From: Tenericutes bacterium ADurb.BinA124
Lineage (GTDB): Bacteria; Bacillota_I; Bacilli_A; ML615J-28; CAG-698
DNA length: 32,412 bases
Direction: 5' to 3'
Assembly: GCA_002068415.1 (NCBI GenBank)
Contig: MVZM01000021.1
Span: forward strand, 1-32,412
The notes beneath the pieces were generated by a model. It had not been told where the DNA came from and made no database searches. It was given only the letters and a program-made list of their open reading frames with translations. The translations under genes and the position numbers were made by a program. Shown here one piece after another: positions 1-7,310 of this stretch (positions within the stretch are counted from its first letter, which is position 1; each line of letters starts with the position of its first letter).

Positions 1-361
1 TTTAAGGCAGGCTTAAAAATGGCATACATAAAAAGCTGTTTTTTTCTATGACTGCCCTGCAGCGGACAATCTTATAAGCTTTTCGTGTATCCCCTTTGTT
101 TACTTGGCGCCTTATTTCAACAACGAGAATTGTGGCCTCTCTTTAACCGGCTGAGTGCTTTCCGGCATCTATGAACTGTCAATTTCCTACTTTTGCGATA
201 TTTATTTCAAATTACGCATTATAATTTGGCAATTGACTATTCAAATTGATGGTTTTGTGATATAATTAATGGAGAATTACATCACGGTTCCATTATATTT
301 TTTATCTTATGAAAAGTACTGGACCTTGACTTGACTCAGACTTGACACAAAAGGAAGGGGT
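1..361. other. Gene-free left edge, possible structured RNA on the minus strand
   Basis: No convincing protein gene was found here. Read on the minus strand, the stretch from about 211 down to about 20 has RNA-like features. A TATAAT -10 (218-223 on plus) is followed by a GC-richer segment with short helices (CCGG/CCGG around 145-165, ACAA/TTGT around 121-135), then AAATAAGGCGCC, then a run ending in TTTTT. The AAATAAGGC stretch resembles the nexus of type II tracrRNAs, but no Cas9 or CRISPR repeat is present to support that. Positions 1-17 form an imperfect palindrome (TTTAAG, centre GCAGG, CTTAAA). This could equally be degenerate intergenic DNA. Confidence 0.2.
258..266 (+). promoter_or_regulatory. 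Extended -10 promoter of the ABC-3C operon
   Basis: TGATATAAT forms a good extended -10 about 95 bases before the first gene. No good -35 lies 17 bases upstream (TTGACT at 233-238 is too far), which fits an extended -10 type. Further down, CTTGAC occurs three times at 325-346 just before the ribosome binding site. These copies could be an operator for the Xre protein encoded at the end of the operon, but this is inference. Confidence 0.45.
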
Positions 362-1564
362 GTGTTTTCGACGGTGCTCAACTACTCGTCATTTATGACA
401 CTGCTAAAGGAACATTATCTGGCCACGGTTACCGCCGAGGAACTGGCTAGAAATCTTTTGGAAACCGCGACCGGCGAAGACGATAACCCGAATTTTGTGG
501 ATTCGACTTACTTGAGCAGAATATGGAATGGCGAGCGTGAAATCGCGAAAGATATCAGAGAAAAGTGCGAGTTTCCGTCGAACAAAAGAGCCGTATATGA
601 CCTTTTTAAAACAGTGATTGTTGATGATCTCGTCGAACCTCTGAAAGATGATTACTTCGATAAGCTGGCTTCGCTCATAGATAACGACGAGACAATCACC
701 GCCTCAAAAAAGAAAAGCCTCAAGAATCAATTCGAATCCGGAGACCTTGGTAAATATCTGGCGAATGTGTTCATGTATGCCTTGAATAAGCCTAACAAAG
801 GATATGTCACAAAGCTTGATTTTGATGATGGGAGGCTATTTGAGGAAGTGGACCAGCGCTGTCCTTTATGCGATGAACCGTTATTCAAAAAGAGGACTGA
901 CCGCACGCTGTACTTCTTCTCAATTGTTAAAATCTTCCCAGATATTGCTTCAGAAACGAAAAAAGCTGACTTCGAGTCCATTCACCCAAAGCCAGCTGAC
1001 CAAAACGATATAAAGAACAAGATCTGCCTATGCAATTCCTGCGCGGAAAACTACATGTTCAATCCAACTACAGATATTTATGACAGATTGTATAGATTCA
1101 AAAAGAGAGCCATTGTCAACAAAGGCATCGTCGCTTCTGCTTCCACAAGACTCGACGAAGAAATAAAGGATATTCTTGGGAATCTCAAGGAATGCGATAC
1201 CGAAGCAGATTCCTTCAAAAGACTACGAATGAAACCGCTGAAGATCGTGAATAAAATATATCCAGACAACCGCCTGTTGATCAAGGCGATAAAGGACGAC
1301 AACAACGCCTACTACAATTACATCAAGGAGAACCTGTCCCAACTTGACTCCTATAAGATATCCTTCAGGAAAGTTGCCCACGAGGTTGCGGATTGTTTCC
1401 TAAGCCTTGCTGAGGCAACCGATGATCAGGATGCGATATATAACGGGCTGATCCAGTGGATATTGGATACGCAGATGCTCCCTGAATCCTATAGAAACGC
1501 CGCACATATAGTCATTTCCTTTTTTGTGCAGAATTGCGAGGTGTTCGATGAAATTACCGAATAA
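362..1564 (+). CDS. ABC-three-component (ABC-3C) system C-terminal-domain protein with HNH-like insert
   Basis: This 400-residue protein is the first gene of a compact operon. The last ~100 residues look like the ABC-3C C-terminal domain, ending in a hydrophobic helix with the motif FFVQNCEVF (about 387-395). The middle holds a treble-clef/HNH-like segment: CPLC at 167-170, then ESIHPKP with His208, then CLCNSC at 222-227. The final catalytic His of a classical HNH nuclease is not obvious, so it may be structural only. ABC-3C systems are predicted mobile-element conflict systems in which this protein acts with a small middle component and an SMC-like ATPase. The start is GTG at 362 after AAGGAAGGGG; ATG at 395 is the alternative. 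Its stop overlaps the next gene. Base composition is richer in GC than the capsule genes. The family call rests on the tail motif, the domain order and the neighbours. Confidence 0.75.
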   Translation: MFSTVLNYSSFMTLLKEHYLATVTAEELARNLLETATGEDDNPNFVDSTYLSRIWNGEREIAKDIREKCEFPSNKRAVYDLFKTVIVDDLVEPLKDDYFDKLASLIDNDETITASKKKSLKNQFESGDLGKYLANVFMYALNKPNKGYVTKLDFDDGRLFEEVDQRCPLCDEPLFKKRTDRTLYFFSIVKIFPDIASETKKADFESIHPKPADQNDIKNKICLCNSCAENYMFNPTTDIYDRLYRFKKRAIVNKGIVASASTRLDEEIKDILGNLKECDTEADSFKRLRMKPLKIVNKIYPDNRLLIKAIKDDNNAYYNYIKENLSQLDSYKISFRKVAHEVADCFLSLAEATDDQDAIYNGLIQWILDTQMLPESYRNAAHIVISFFVQNCEVFDEITE

Positions 1565-1778
1565 AGTCACTTCATTTAAGGACAGCACCCTGGCCAAGTT
1601 TCCCATCGTCTTGGGAGAAATAAAAAAGAAGGATTACCCCGTCGCCATCCTCTATAAGGAATTGGAAGACAAGATAACCCTTCAAGATTTTATCGATGTG
1701 CTGGATTGCTTATTTGCTTTAGGTCAAATCACCCTAAGAAAGGAGATCATCCACTATGTTAAAAGAGATACGTTCTGA
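1548..1778 (+). CDS. ABC-3C system middle component (MC6/MC7-like)
   Basis: A 76-residue protein starts at ATG 1548 after GAGGTG. It overlaps the preceding stop by 17 bases and the following start by 23 bases, so all three genes are translationally linked. An upstream in-frame ATG at 1524 has no ribosome binding site. The sequence begins MKLPNKVTSFKDSTLAKF and continues with a DFIDVLDCLFALGQI segment. This pattern of a short N-terminal LPNK motif and a winged-helix-like tail fits the smallest ABC-3C middle components. These are thought to bridge the ATPase and the C-terminal-domain partner. Which numbered family it belongs to (6 or 7) would need a profile search. The assignment leans strongly on its place between the other two components. 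Confidence 0.65.
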   Translation: MKLPNKVTSFKDSTLAKFPIVLGEIKKKDYPVAILYKELEDKITLQDFIDVLDCLFALGQITLRKEIIHYVKRDTF

Positions 1779-3384
1779 TGCATTCAAATCACATGGTCAA
1801 ATAAGACCGGCTATTTCCTTTCATAACGGTTTAAACGTTTGTAAGGGACCGGATGACTACCCAAACTCCATAGGAAAATCCAACTTCCTGATGGCGCTTG
1901 ATTTTGCCTTCGGCGGCTCCGATTACATTGAGAAATTAGACGATGTGATCAGACATGTAGGCCATCACGAAATACAGTTTGCCTTTGAATTCGATGGGGT
2001 TTTGCACTATTTTTCGCGTCCTACCGCCAATAAGGACATTGTTTATATCTGCAATAGCAATTACGAAAAAATCGGTGATCCCATTACGCTTTCCGCTTAT
2101 ACCCAATGGCTAAAAGAAAAATATCTGATCAAGAACTCTTTGACATACAGAGGCATCGTCAGCAGATACTTCAGGGTATACGGTAGAGAAAACGGGGATG
2201 AAACCTTGCCATTAAGATCTGGCAAAGGCGAGCCCCTTTCCACTTCCATCATTTCCGTCCTCAAGCTTTTTGATTTATACGGAGCCATTGAAAGAAACAT
2301 TGAGGAAGAAAAGATCGCCAGCGAAAAGAAATCGGCATTCTCCAAAGCCCAGGACTATGAATACATCCCAAAAATCACAAAGGCTCAATACAAGGACAAT
2401 TTGAAAAGGATCGAGGAACTGAAGCAAAGAAAAGAGGAAATGGCCGAAAAAGCCGGCAGAAACCTCTTAGAGCTCGATTCTGAGAAAGCCGCTGCAATGG
2501 CCAAGCTGAAAGGAGACTTGAAAACCTTTAAAAGGCAAAGAGCGCGTTATTACAGCCAACTGGATTCCGTCAGGAAGAACAAGGATATTGATGCCTCTTC
2601 CATTCAAAATGACTTTTCCGCCCTGCAGGAGTTCTTCCCCAACGCAGAGATTAATGTTGAAAGGCTCGAGCAAATCGAGGCATTCCATAAGGATCTCACA
2701 ACCATCCTGAAAAACGATTTCAAAGAAACGGAAGCAAAGATATGGAATCTCATAAATCTCATCAACATCCAAATAGAGAACATCGAAAAGGAAATCGACT
2801 CCATTGAAAAGGCGGATGGATTATCCAAGGTCGTCCTTGAGGAATACGCCAAAATTGAAAAGGAAATAACCGCCCTTGAGGACCAAAACAAAAAATACGA
2901 CCTTAACGCCACTTTGATAGAGGAACATAAAAAGAAAACAGACGAATTGACGAAAAATCAGCTCACCCAAGAGGAAACGCTTGAGGAAAAACTAAACAGT
3001 GAGATGGCAAGGCTGAACAGCCTGATTTTCGGTGAAAACAAAAACAGCCCGGCCATTCATTTCGAGTCAACAAAGTCTTATACTTTCTCAACCTTCGATG
3101 ACCATGGCACGGGCACGAATTATAAAGGGCTCATAATGTTTGACGTCGCTTGCCTCAAGTTGACCGAACTCCCCCATTTGATACATGACTCCTTCCTTTT
3201 CAAGAACATCGGAAAGGACACCATAAGAAAGATCATTGAAATTTACAGAGATGCCGGATACCAAATTTTCATCTCCATCGACAACGTAAACAACTACCAC
3301 CAGGAAACACAGAAAATTATAAACCGCAACGTAGTGATCGAACTTTCCCCAGGCGGCAATGAGCTGTACGGGCAAAAATGGTAA
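1756..3384 (+). CDS. ABC-3C system ATPase, DUF2326/SMC-like
   Basis: This 542-residue P-loop ATPase has an SMC/RecN-like layout. The Walker A region is at residues 31-43 (GPDDYPNSIGKSN, with Gly40-Lys41-Ser42). A long charged coiled-coil arm runs from roughly 180 to 420. The C-terminal ATPase half, matching DUF2326, contains GTGTNYKGL around 445-455 and a Walker-B/D-loop-like HLIHDSFLF further on. DUF2326 ATPases are the motor subunits of ABC-3C conflict systems and are presumed to sense or act on nucleoprotein complexes of invading elements. The start at ATG 1756 has a strong AAGGAG. The stop is 12 bases before the next gene, so it is co-transcribed with it. The length is typical. The family call is solid; the biological target is unknown. 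Confidence 0.8.
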   Translation: MLKEIRSDAFKSHGQIRPAISFHNGLNVCKGPDDYPNSIGKSNFLMALDFAFGGSDYIEKLDDVIRHVGHHEIQFAFEFDGVLHYFSRPTANKDIVYICNSNYEKIGDPITLSAYTQWLKEKYLIKNSLTYRGIVSRYFRVYGRENGDETLPLRSGKGEPLSTSIISVLKLFDLYGAIERNIEEEKIASEKKSAFSKAQDYEYIPKITKAQYKDNLKRIEELKQRKEEMAEKAGRNLLELDSEKAAAMAKLKGDLKTFKRQRARYYSQLDSVRKNKDIDASSIQNDFSALQEFFPNAEINVERLEQIEAFHKDLTTILKNDFKETEAKIWNLINLINIQIENIEKEIDSIEKADGLSKVVLEEYAKIEKEITALEDQNKKYDLNATLIEEHKKKTDELTKNQLTQEETLEEKLNSEMARLNSLIFGENKNSPAIHFESTKSYTFSTFDDHGTGTNYKGLIMFDVACLKLTELPHLIHDSFLFKNIGKDTIRKIIEIYRDAGYQIFISIDNVNNYHQETQKIINRNVVIELSPGGNELYGQKW

Positions 3385-3396
3385 TGGAGGTATTTA

Positions 3397-3600
3397 ATGA
3401 TGGTCAGCTACAACAAACTGTGGAAGCTCCTAATCGACAAAAACATGAACAAGAAGGATCTGATCGCCCTTTCCGGGATCTCCACCACCTCGATGGCAAA
3501 GCTCTCCAAAGGACAGAATATCCAGACCGATGTGCTCTGCAAGATCTGCAAAGTTCTGAACTGCGACTTCAAGGACATCATGGAGTACATCCCCGACTAA
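3397..3600 (+). CDS. Small Xre/Cro-type helix-turn-helix regulator
   Basis: This 67-residue protein is almost entirely one Cro/CI-type helix-turn-helix domain. Helices covering about residues 5-60 include NKKDLIALSGISTTSMAKLS, the turn and recognition helix, followed by QTDVLCKICKVLNCDFKDIM. This is the YozG-like class of very small Xre proteins. It lies 12 bases after the ATPase gene with its own GGAGG, and the start is an ATGATG doublet at 3397/3400. Being last in the ABC-3C operon, it most likely autoregulates the operon by binding near 258-346. It could also be an unrelated small regulator carried along. A bidirectional terminator follows at once. Confidence 0.8.
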   Translation: MMVSYNKLWKLLIDKNMNKKDLIALSGISTTSMAKLSKGQNIQTDVLCKICKVLNCDFKDIMEYIPD

Positions 3601-3606
3601 ACATAG

Positions 3607-3659
3607 AAAAAGCCTAGGCCCCAATAGAGTTTTCGTGCTCTACTCGAGTCTAGGCTTTT
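3607..3659. terminator. Bidirectional terminator between the ABC-3C operon and the capsule locus
   Basis: AAAAGCCTAG (3608-3617) pairs with CTAGGCTTTT (3650-3659), with a second internal stem TAGAG/CTCTA. A- and T-runs on both sides let it work in both directions, ending the plus-strand ABC-3C operon and the minus-strand ugd transcript. Confidence 0.85.
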
Positions 3660-3679
3660 GTGTTTCTCTTTATTGCTTA

Positions 3680-4882
3680 TTAATCTCTTCTAAACAAATC
3701 CCTTGTATATACTTTGCTTTCTACATCATCCAAACAACTATCATATCTGTTAGCGATGATTGCTTGAGATTGCTTCTTAAACTCATCCAAGTTATTAACA
3801 ACTAGAGAACCAAAGAACTCATCTCCATTGGGCAATGTTGGCTCATAGATAATTACTTTAACTCCTTTGGCTTTGATTCTCTTCATGACACCTTGGATAG
3901 ATGACGCCCTGAAGTTGTCGCTATTAGACTTCATGGTAAGACGATATACGCCGACGACTATCTTATTTGCTTTTTCTTCACTGAATCCTGCGATTTGAAG
4001 GACTCTATCAGCGATGAAATCCTTTCTGGTTCTATTAGATTCTACGATAGCGCTGATTAAATTCTCGGGTACATGTTCAAAGTTAGCCTTCAGCTGCTTT
4101 GTATCTTTTGGTAAGCAATATCCACCATAGCCGAATGAAGGGTTGTTGTAATGGGTGCCAATTCTAGGATCCAAACAAACTCCATTAATGATGTCTTGCG
4201 TATTTAGGCCTTTGCTTTCGGCATATGTATCTAATTCATTAAAATAAGAAACTCTTAATGCAAGATAAGTGTTAGCAAACAGTTTAACTGCTTCCGCTTC
4301 AGTCAATCCCATGAATAGGATCGGAACATCCTTCTTGATAGCGCCATCCGCCAAAAGCCCTGCAAAAACCTCGGCTTTTTCTTTTTGCTCAGGTTCGCAC
4401 CCTACGATGATACGGCTTGGATAAAGGTTGTCTTCCAATGCCTTTGACTCACGCAAAAACTCTGGGCTAAACAAGATATTGTTTGTCTTATACTTTTCTC
4501 TAATTGATTTGGTATAGCCAACTGGGATGGTCGATTTGATGATCATCGTCGCGTTTCTGTTCACAGACAACACCAATTCAATAACCTGCTCCACATATTT
4601 GGTATCGAAGAAATTCTTAACTGGATCGTAGTTAGTTGGAGCAGCAATTACAACAAATTCAGCATCCCTATATGCGGATGCGCCATCTAATGTAGCTACT
4701 AGGTCGAGTTTCTTCTCTTTAAAATATTTTTCGATGTAGTCGTCCTGGATTGGCGAGATACGTGCATTGACTTTCTCTACTTTTTCAGGTACTACGTCCA
4801 CTAATGTAACTTTATTGTTTTGGGCAAGCAATGTCGCTATAGATAAGCCAACATATCCTGCGCCAGCTACCGCTATTTTCAT
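3680..4882 (-). CDS. ugd: UDP-glucose 6-dehydrogenase
   Basis: A 400-residue cytoplasmic NAD-dependent enzyme that oxidises UDP-glucose to UDP-glucuronate for surface polysaccharide. The N-terminal Rossmann motif is GAGYVG (7-12). The substrate and catalytic residues fall in FSPEFLRE (139-146), Lys200 in [10 protein letters not shown], and the catalytic Cys256 in [10 protein letters not shown]. The length fits the short E. coli Ugd/streptococcal HasB class. It is the last gene of the long minus-strand polysaccharide locus, 22 bases after the HEPN-like gene, and is followed by the bidirectional terminator. An AAAGGAG lies about 14 bases before the ATG, which is slightly far. It implies that a uronic acid is part of the polymer. 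The family call is very safe. Confidence 0.95.
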   Translation of the reverse strand: MKIAVAGAGYVGLSIATLLAQNNKVTLVDVVPEKVEKVNARISPIQDDYIEKYFKEKKLDLVATLDGASAYRDAEFVVIAAPTNYDPVKNFFDTKYVEQVIELVLSVNRNATMIIKSTIPVGYTKSIREKYKTNNILFSPEFLRESKALEDNLYPSRIIVGCEPEQKEKAEVFAGLLADGAIKKDVPILFMGLTEAEAVKLFANTYLALRVSYFNELDTYAESKGLNTQDIINGVCLDPRIGTHYNNPSFGYGGYCLPKDTKQLKANFEHVPENLISAIVESNRTRKDFIADRVLQIAGFSEEKANKIVVGVYRLTMKSNSDNFRASSIQGVMKRIKAKGVKVIIYEPTLPNGDEFFGSLVVNNLDEFKKQSQAIIANRYDSCLDDVESKVYTRDLFRRD

Positions 4883-4904
4883 AAATTACCTACTCTCCTT
4901 TCGG

Positions 4905-5579
4905 TTAATCTACCCATCCCCATTGTTTTGGCAATGATGGGTCCAAATCTGATTCTGTTATAACTTTGCACTTGAGAAGCGCTGTTTCATCAATTGTAGA
5001 TACAACAAGATCCTTTTTGTAAATGTGATGTATCTCCCCAACCACCGAAGACATATAGTCAAAAGCGACCAAACACTCGCTCAATATCTCATTTTTAGAA
5101 ATGCTGTCGACAATCCATTCTCGCTCGACACCAATCTCTTCTCCGATAGCAGAATGGCGTTCATCCAAAAAACCAAGCTGTCCAACAAAGACCGGAATCA
5201 TTCTCTTCAAAATTAAGGCAGAGTTCTCAAAAACATCAGTTGCTGGAAATGATATTCCCATTTTATGACTCTTATCTCTGTAAAGACCGACAATAGCCGT
5301 ACTGGATAATCGCAAGTTATGTTCGTGAACAACTTCGTTTCTTGAATCGAACATCCTTTTAATGAACAAACGGTCTTCGTCAAAATTATCAAAACACTTG
5401 TGAAAAATATCGTTTACAAAGCTATCCTCGTTGGCTTTCGATTTTATTAAATACTTCAAGCTTTGAATTGATGATAAAAAGGCATTTAGTGAGTAACGAA
5501 AGAAAGCTGGAATATGATAAAACTGAGACATTTCAAATATATGAAAGTAACACTCGTTTAGTCTATCATGAATATCCAT
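4905..5579 (-). CDS. HEPN-like protein of unknown function in the capsule locus
   Basis: This protein was not recognised as a named family. It is 224 residues if translation begins at ATG 5579, which overlaps a short upstream ORF as TAATG; the longer version from 5630 adds 17 residues. It appears helical. Residues 79-87 read SRNEVVHEH, which contains the Arg-Asn-x3-His arrangement typical of HEPN-fold RNases, preceded by helices of the expected kind (LSSIQSLKYLIKSK). It has no membrane segment or signal peptide. It sits between the asparagine-synthase-like gene and ugd, both of which are metabolic, so its role is unclear. It could be an RNA-targeting defence or toxin protein parked in the locus, or a non-catalytic HEPN helper. 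No partner nucleotidyltransferase lies beside it. Confidence 0.5.
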   Translation of the reverse strand: MDIHDRLNECYFHIFEMSQFYHIPAFFRYSLNAFLSSIQSLKYLIKSKANEDSFVNDIFHKCFDNFDEDRLFIKRMFDSRNEVVHEHNLRLSSTAIVGLYRDKSHKMGISFPATDVFENSALILKRMIPVFVGQLGFLDERHSAIGEEIGVEREWIVDSISKNEILSECLVAFDYMSSVVGEIHHIYKKDLVVSTIDETALLKCKVITESDLDPSLPKQWGWVD

Positions 5580-5644
5580 TACAGGACAGTTTCTTTCATA
5601 GTTCTCATCGTTGCATCTTTTATATCGCATTTCTTCTCTTCCAT
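5579..5644 (-). CDS. Possible 21-residue upstream ORF coupled to the HEPN-like gene
   Basis: ATG at 5644 follows a very strong GGAGGGG at the correct distance. The frame runs for 21 codons (MEEKKCDIKDATMRTMKETVL) and its stop overlaps the HEPN-like start as TAATG. It could be a leader peptide that couples translation. It could also be the last piece of a decayed gene, because the same frame reads some way upstream before meeting stops. It is too short to judge by composition. Confidence 0.3.
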   Translation of the reverse strand: MEEKKCDIKDATMRTMKETVL

Positions 5645-5651
5645 TTCCCCT

Positions 5652-5689
5652 CCACCACTACCATACTTCGAGTGCGCTGGTAGGTGGTG
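5652..5689. repeat. GC-rich hairpin in the asnB-like/HEPN-like intergenic region
   Basis: CCACCACTACC (5652-5662) and GGTAGGTGGTG (5679-5689) pair with one bulge around a 16-base loop. There is no T-run, so it is not a standard terminator. It lies just before the strong ribosome binding site of the short upstream ORF. It could stabilise the processed mRNA or dampen expression downstream. Confidence 0.5.
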
Positions 5690-5777
5690 TCAGTTCTCCC
5701 ACTCCTGGCATTCTTTGCCTTCTAGAATATCCGCTGTTCTAAAATATGTCTTTGAATTGAAGCGCAATTGCAATCTT

Positions 5778-6839
5778 TCACACCTTCTCTTTATTATTTT
5801 CAAGCAAATTCAAGAACTCTTCTAAACAATACAGCTGCCATTTTTGATTGCCTGTTAAGGAAGACATTTCAATATGTTCTCTAAATTCTTTTCTAGTTGG
5901 ACCAGTCCAATTTTTAAAATATTCGTCAACCGGTCTAGGCATTGGCGTTTTGTTTGGAACAGGTATTTCCGGATATCTTAGAGCCATCAACTGTCTTATG
6001 AGATATTTTGGCTCACCATTTCTAACTCTAACAAGGTCGAGTTTGTTGCCCATTTTTAAATGCGCATATGGATCGTAATAATCAATGCCAGCAACCGCAA
6101 AAGCATTCCAGTAAGATCCAGAACTTTCAATTGAAAAGATATCATCCATAAATTTTTGAAAATCTATCATGTTATTTGGCAATCTATATCTTTCAAACAA
6201 ATAATTCATCGGTTCTGGTTCTTTTAATACTAGTGCTGGATTTAAGAATGTATATCGTTTTACAAATTCATCAAAAGTCCAGTCTTTAGCCAGCAAACCA
6301 TCCATTCCTCCAAACACCAAATCACTGCTCTCACCAACGAGTATGCAATCGCAACCATCTTGCTTCGCTTGAAGCGCCGCCTGGAGAATTTGTGGTTCAA
6401 TAGAATGAACAGGAGCTCCTTTAGCAAGCATTACAGGTTTAAGGTACTTTTTAATGGTATCCCAGTCTATGTCTACATAATGAAGATTAAGGCCGTAATA
6501 TTTTGCATAATATTCTGCTCGTTTAAGTTCTTCTGATTGATACCCACCCCCGAGAAATCTAAACGTATAGGCATCACAACCGCTCATATAAGAAGCTACA
6601 ATAGCGCTATCCATCCCTCCGGAAAGTAGAATACCTAATTTGCTATACTTGCTCTTCAACATGTGAATTTGCTTTTCTATAGAGTCATGAATATCGTTTG
6701 ATGTATAACAAATAGTCTTTTCTGAGTCATTTAATGGCTGAAAATTCTTGTGCACCAAGCCTTTTGCAAAATTCTTTTCGGGATTTTCAATATATCTAAA
6801 TGCCAAATATGATGACATACAATATTTCTTGTCAACCAT
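5778..6839 (-). CDS. Asparagine-synthase-like ATP-pyrophosphatase without a glutaminase domain
   Basis: This 353-residue protein matches the synthetase half of asparagine synthetase B. The PP-loop SGGMDS is at residues 73-78, and the usual following segments are visible, such as SSDLVFGGMDG, which forms the second part of the ATP site. The N-terminal Cys-starting glutamine amidotransferase domain is absent. Instead there is a short leader with YLAFRYI. Proteins of this shape occur in polysaccharide loci, where they probably adenylate a carboxylate and form an amide, for example on a uronic acid. It starts at ATG 6839 after AAGGAG, 13 bases downstream of the TagD-like gene. With ugd in the same operon, amidation of a glucuronate-derived residue is a reasonable but unproven idea. 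Confidence 0.8.
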   Translation of the reverse strand: MVDKKYCMSSYLAFRYIENPEKNFAKGLVHKNFQPLNDSEKTICYTSNDIHDSIEKQIHMLKSKYSKLGILLSGGMDSAIVASYMSGCDAYTFRFLGGGYQSEELKRAEYYAKYYGLNLHYVDIDWDTIKKYLKPVMLAKGAPVHSIEPQILQAALQAKQDGCDCILVGESSDLVFGGMDGLLAKDWTFDEFVKRYTFLNPALVLKEPEPMNYLFERYRLPNNMIDFQKFMDDIFSIESSGSYWNAFAVAGIDYYDPYAHLKMGNKLDLVRVRNGEPKYLIRQLMALRYPEIPVPNKTPMPRPVDEYFKNWTGPTRKEFREHIEMSSLTGNQKWQLYCLEEFLNLLENNKEKV

Positions 6840-6852
6840 GTATAATATCTCC

Positions 6853-7308
6853 TTATTTTGAATCGGTTAAATCGTCTTTTCGTACACTATTTAATGCTTC
6901 TGTAATTTTTGTTGAAGAAATACCTTTTGTGTAAGGAAAATAAACTATTTTAATTCCTTCTTTTGCAAATTCTTCTTCATACTTTTTCCACTTTTCAGTT
7001 CCGTACCAATCATCGCCAACAAATAATATCGATGCACCTAATTTCTTACATGCAGTCAACTTATCCATATCGTATTGAGGAACCGCAGCATCAACATATT
7101 TACAAGATCTAACCAATTCGATTCTGTCTTCAAAAGGAATCATTGCATGCTTTCCTTTATAAGCTACAAGTTCATCAACTGTCACACCTACCACTAATTT
7201 ATCACAAAGCCCTTTTGCGTTTTTAAATAAATTTAAGTGACCTATGTGAAATAGATCGTAGACACCTGTAGTATAGCCAATTATGTATCTTCCTTCTTGT
7301 TTTTCCAT
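6853..7308 (-). CDS. TagD-like CTP:phosphopolyol (glycerol-3-phosphate) cytidylyltransferase
   Basis: A 151-residue HxGH nucleotidyltransferase. TTGVYDLFHIGHL (13-25) carries the HIGH motif, GDDW is at 98-101, and GISSTKI (129-135) corresponds to the RTEGISTTKI signature of TagD/GCT enzymes. These make CDP-glycerol from CTP and glycerol-3-phosphate. Related enzymes use phosphoethanolamine or other phospho-alcohols, so the substrate is not certain. It starts at ATG 7308 after AAAGGAG, two bases beyond the stop of the first LicD gene. That pairing suggests it makes the activated donor which the LicD protein transfers to the glycan. Length and motifs are normal for the family. Confidence 0.85.
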   Translation of the reverse strand: MEKQEGRYIIGYTTGVYDLFHIGHLNLFKNAKGLCDKLVVGVTVDELVAYKGKHAMIPFEDRIELVRSCKYVDAAVPQYDMDKLTACKKLGASILFVGDDWYGTEKWKKYEEEFAKEGIKIVYFPYTKGISSTKITEALNSVRKDDLTDSK

Positions 7309-7310
7309 TC

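Noticed and set aside
3378..3617. 79-codon frame overlapping the Xre gene
   Set aside because: The Xre frame has the helix-turn-helix pattern and GGAGG; this one is out of frame with low-complexity content.
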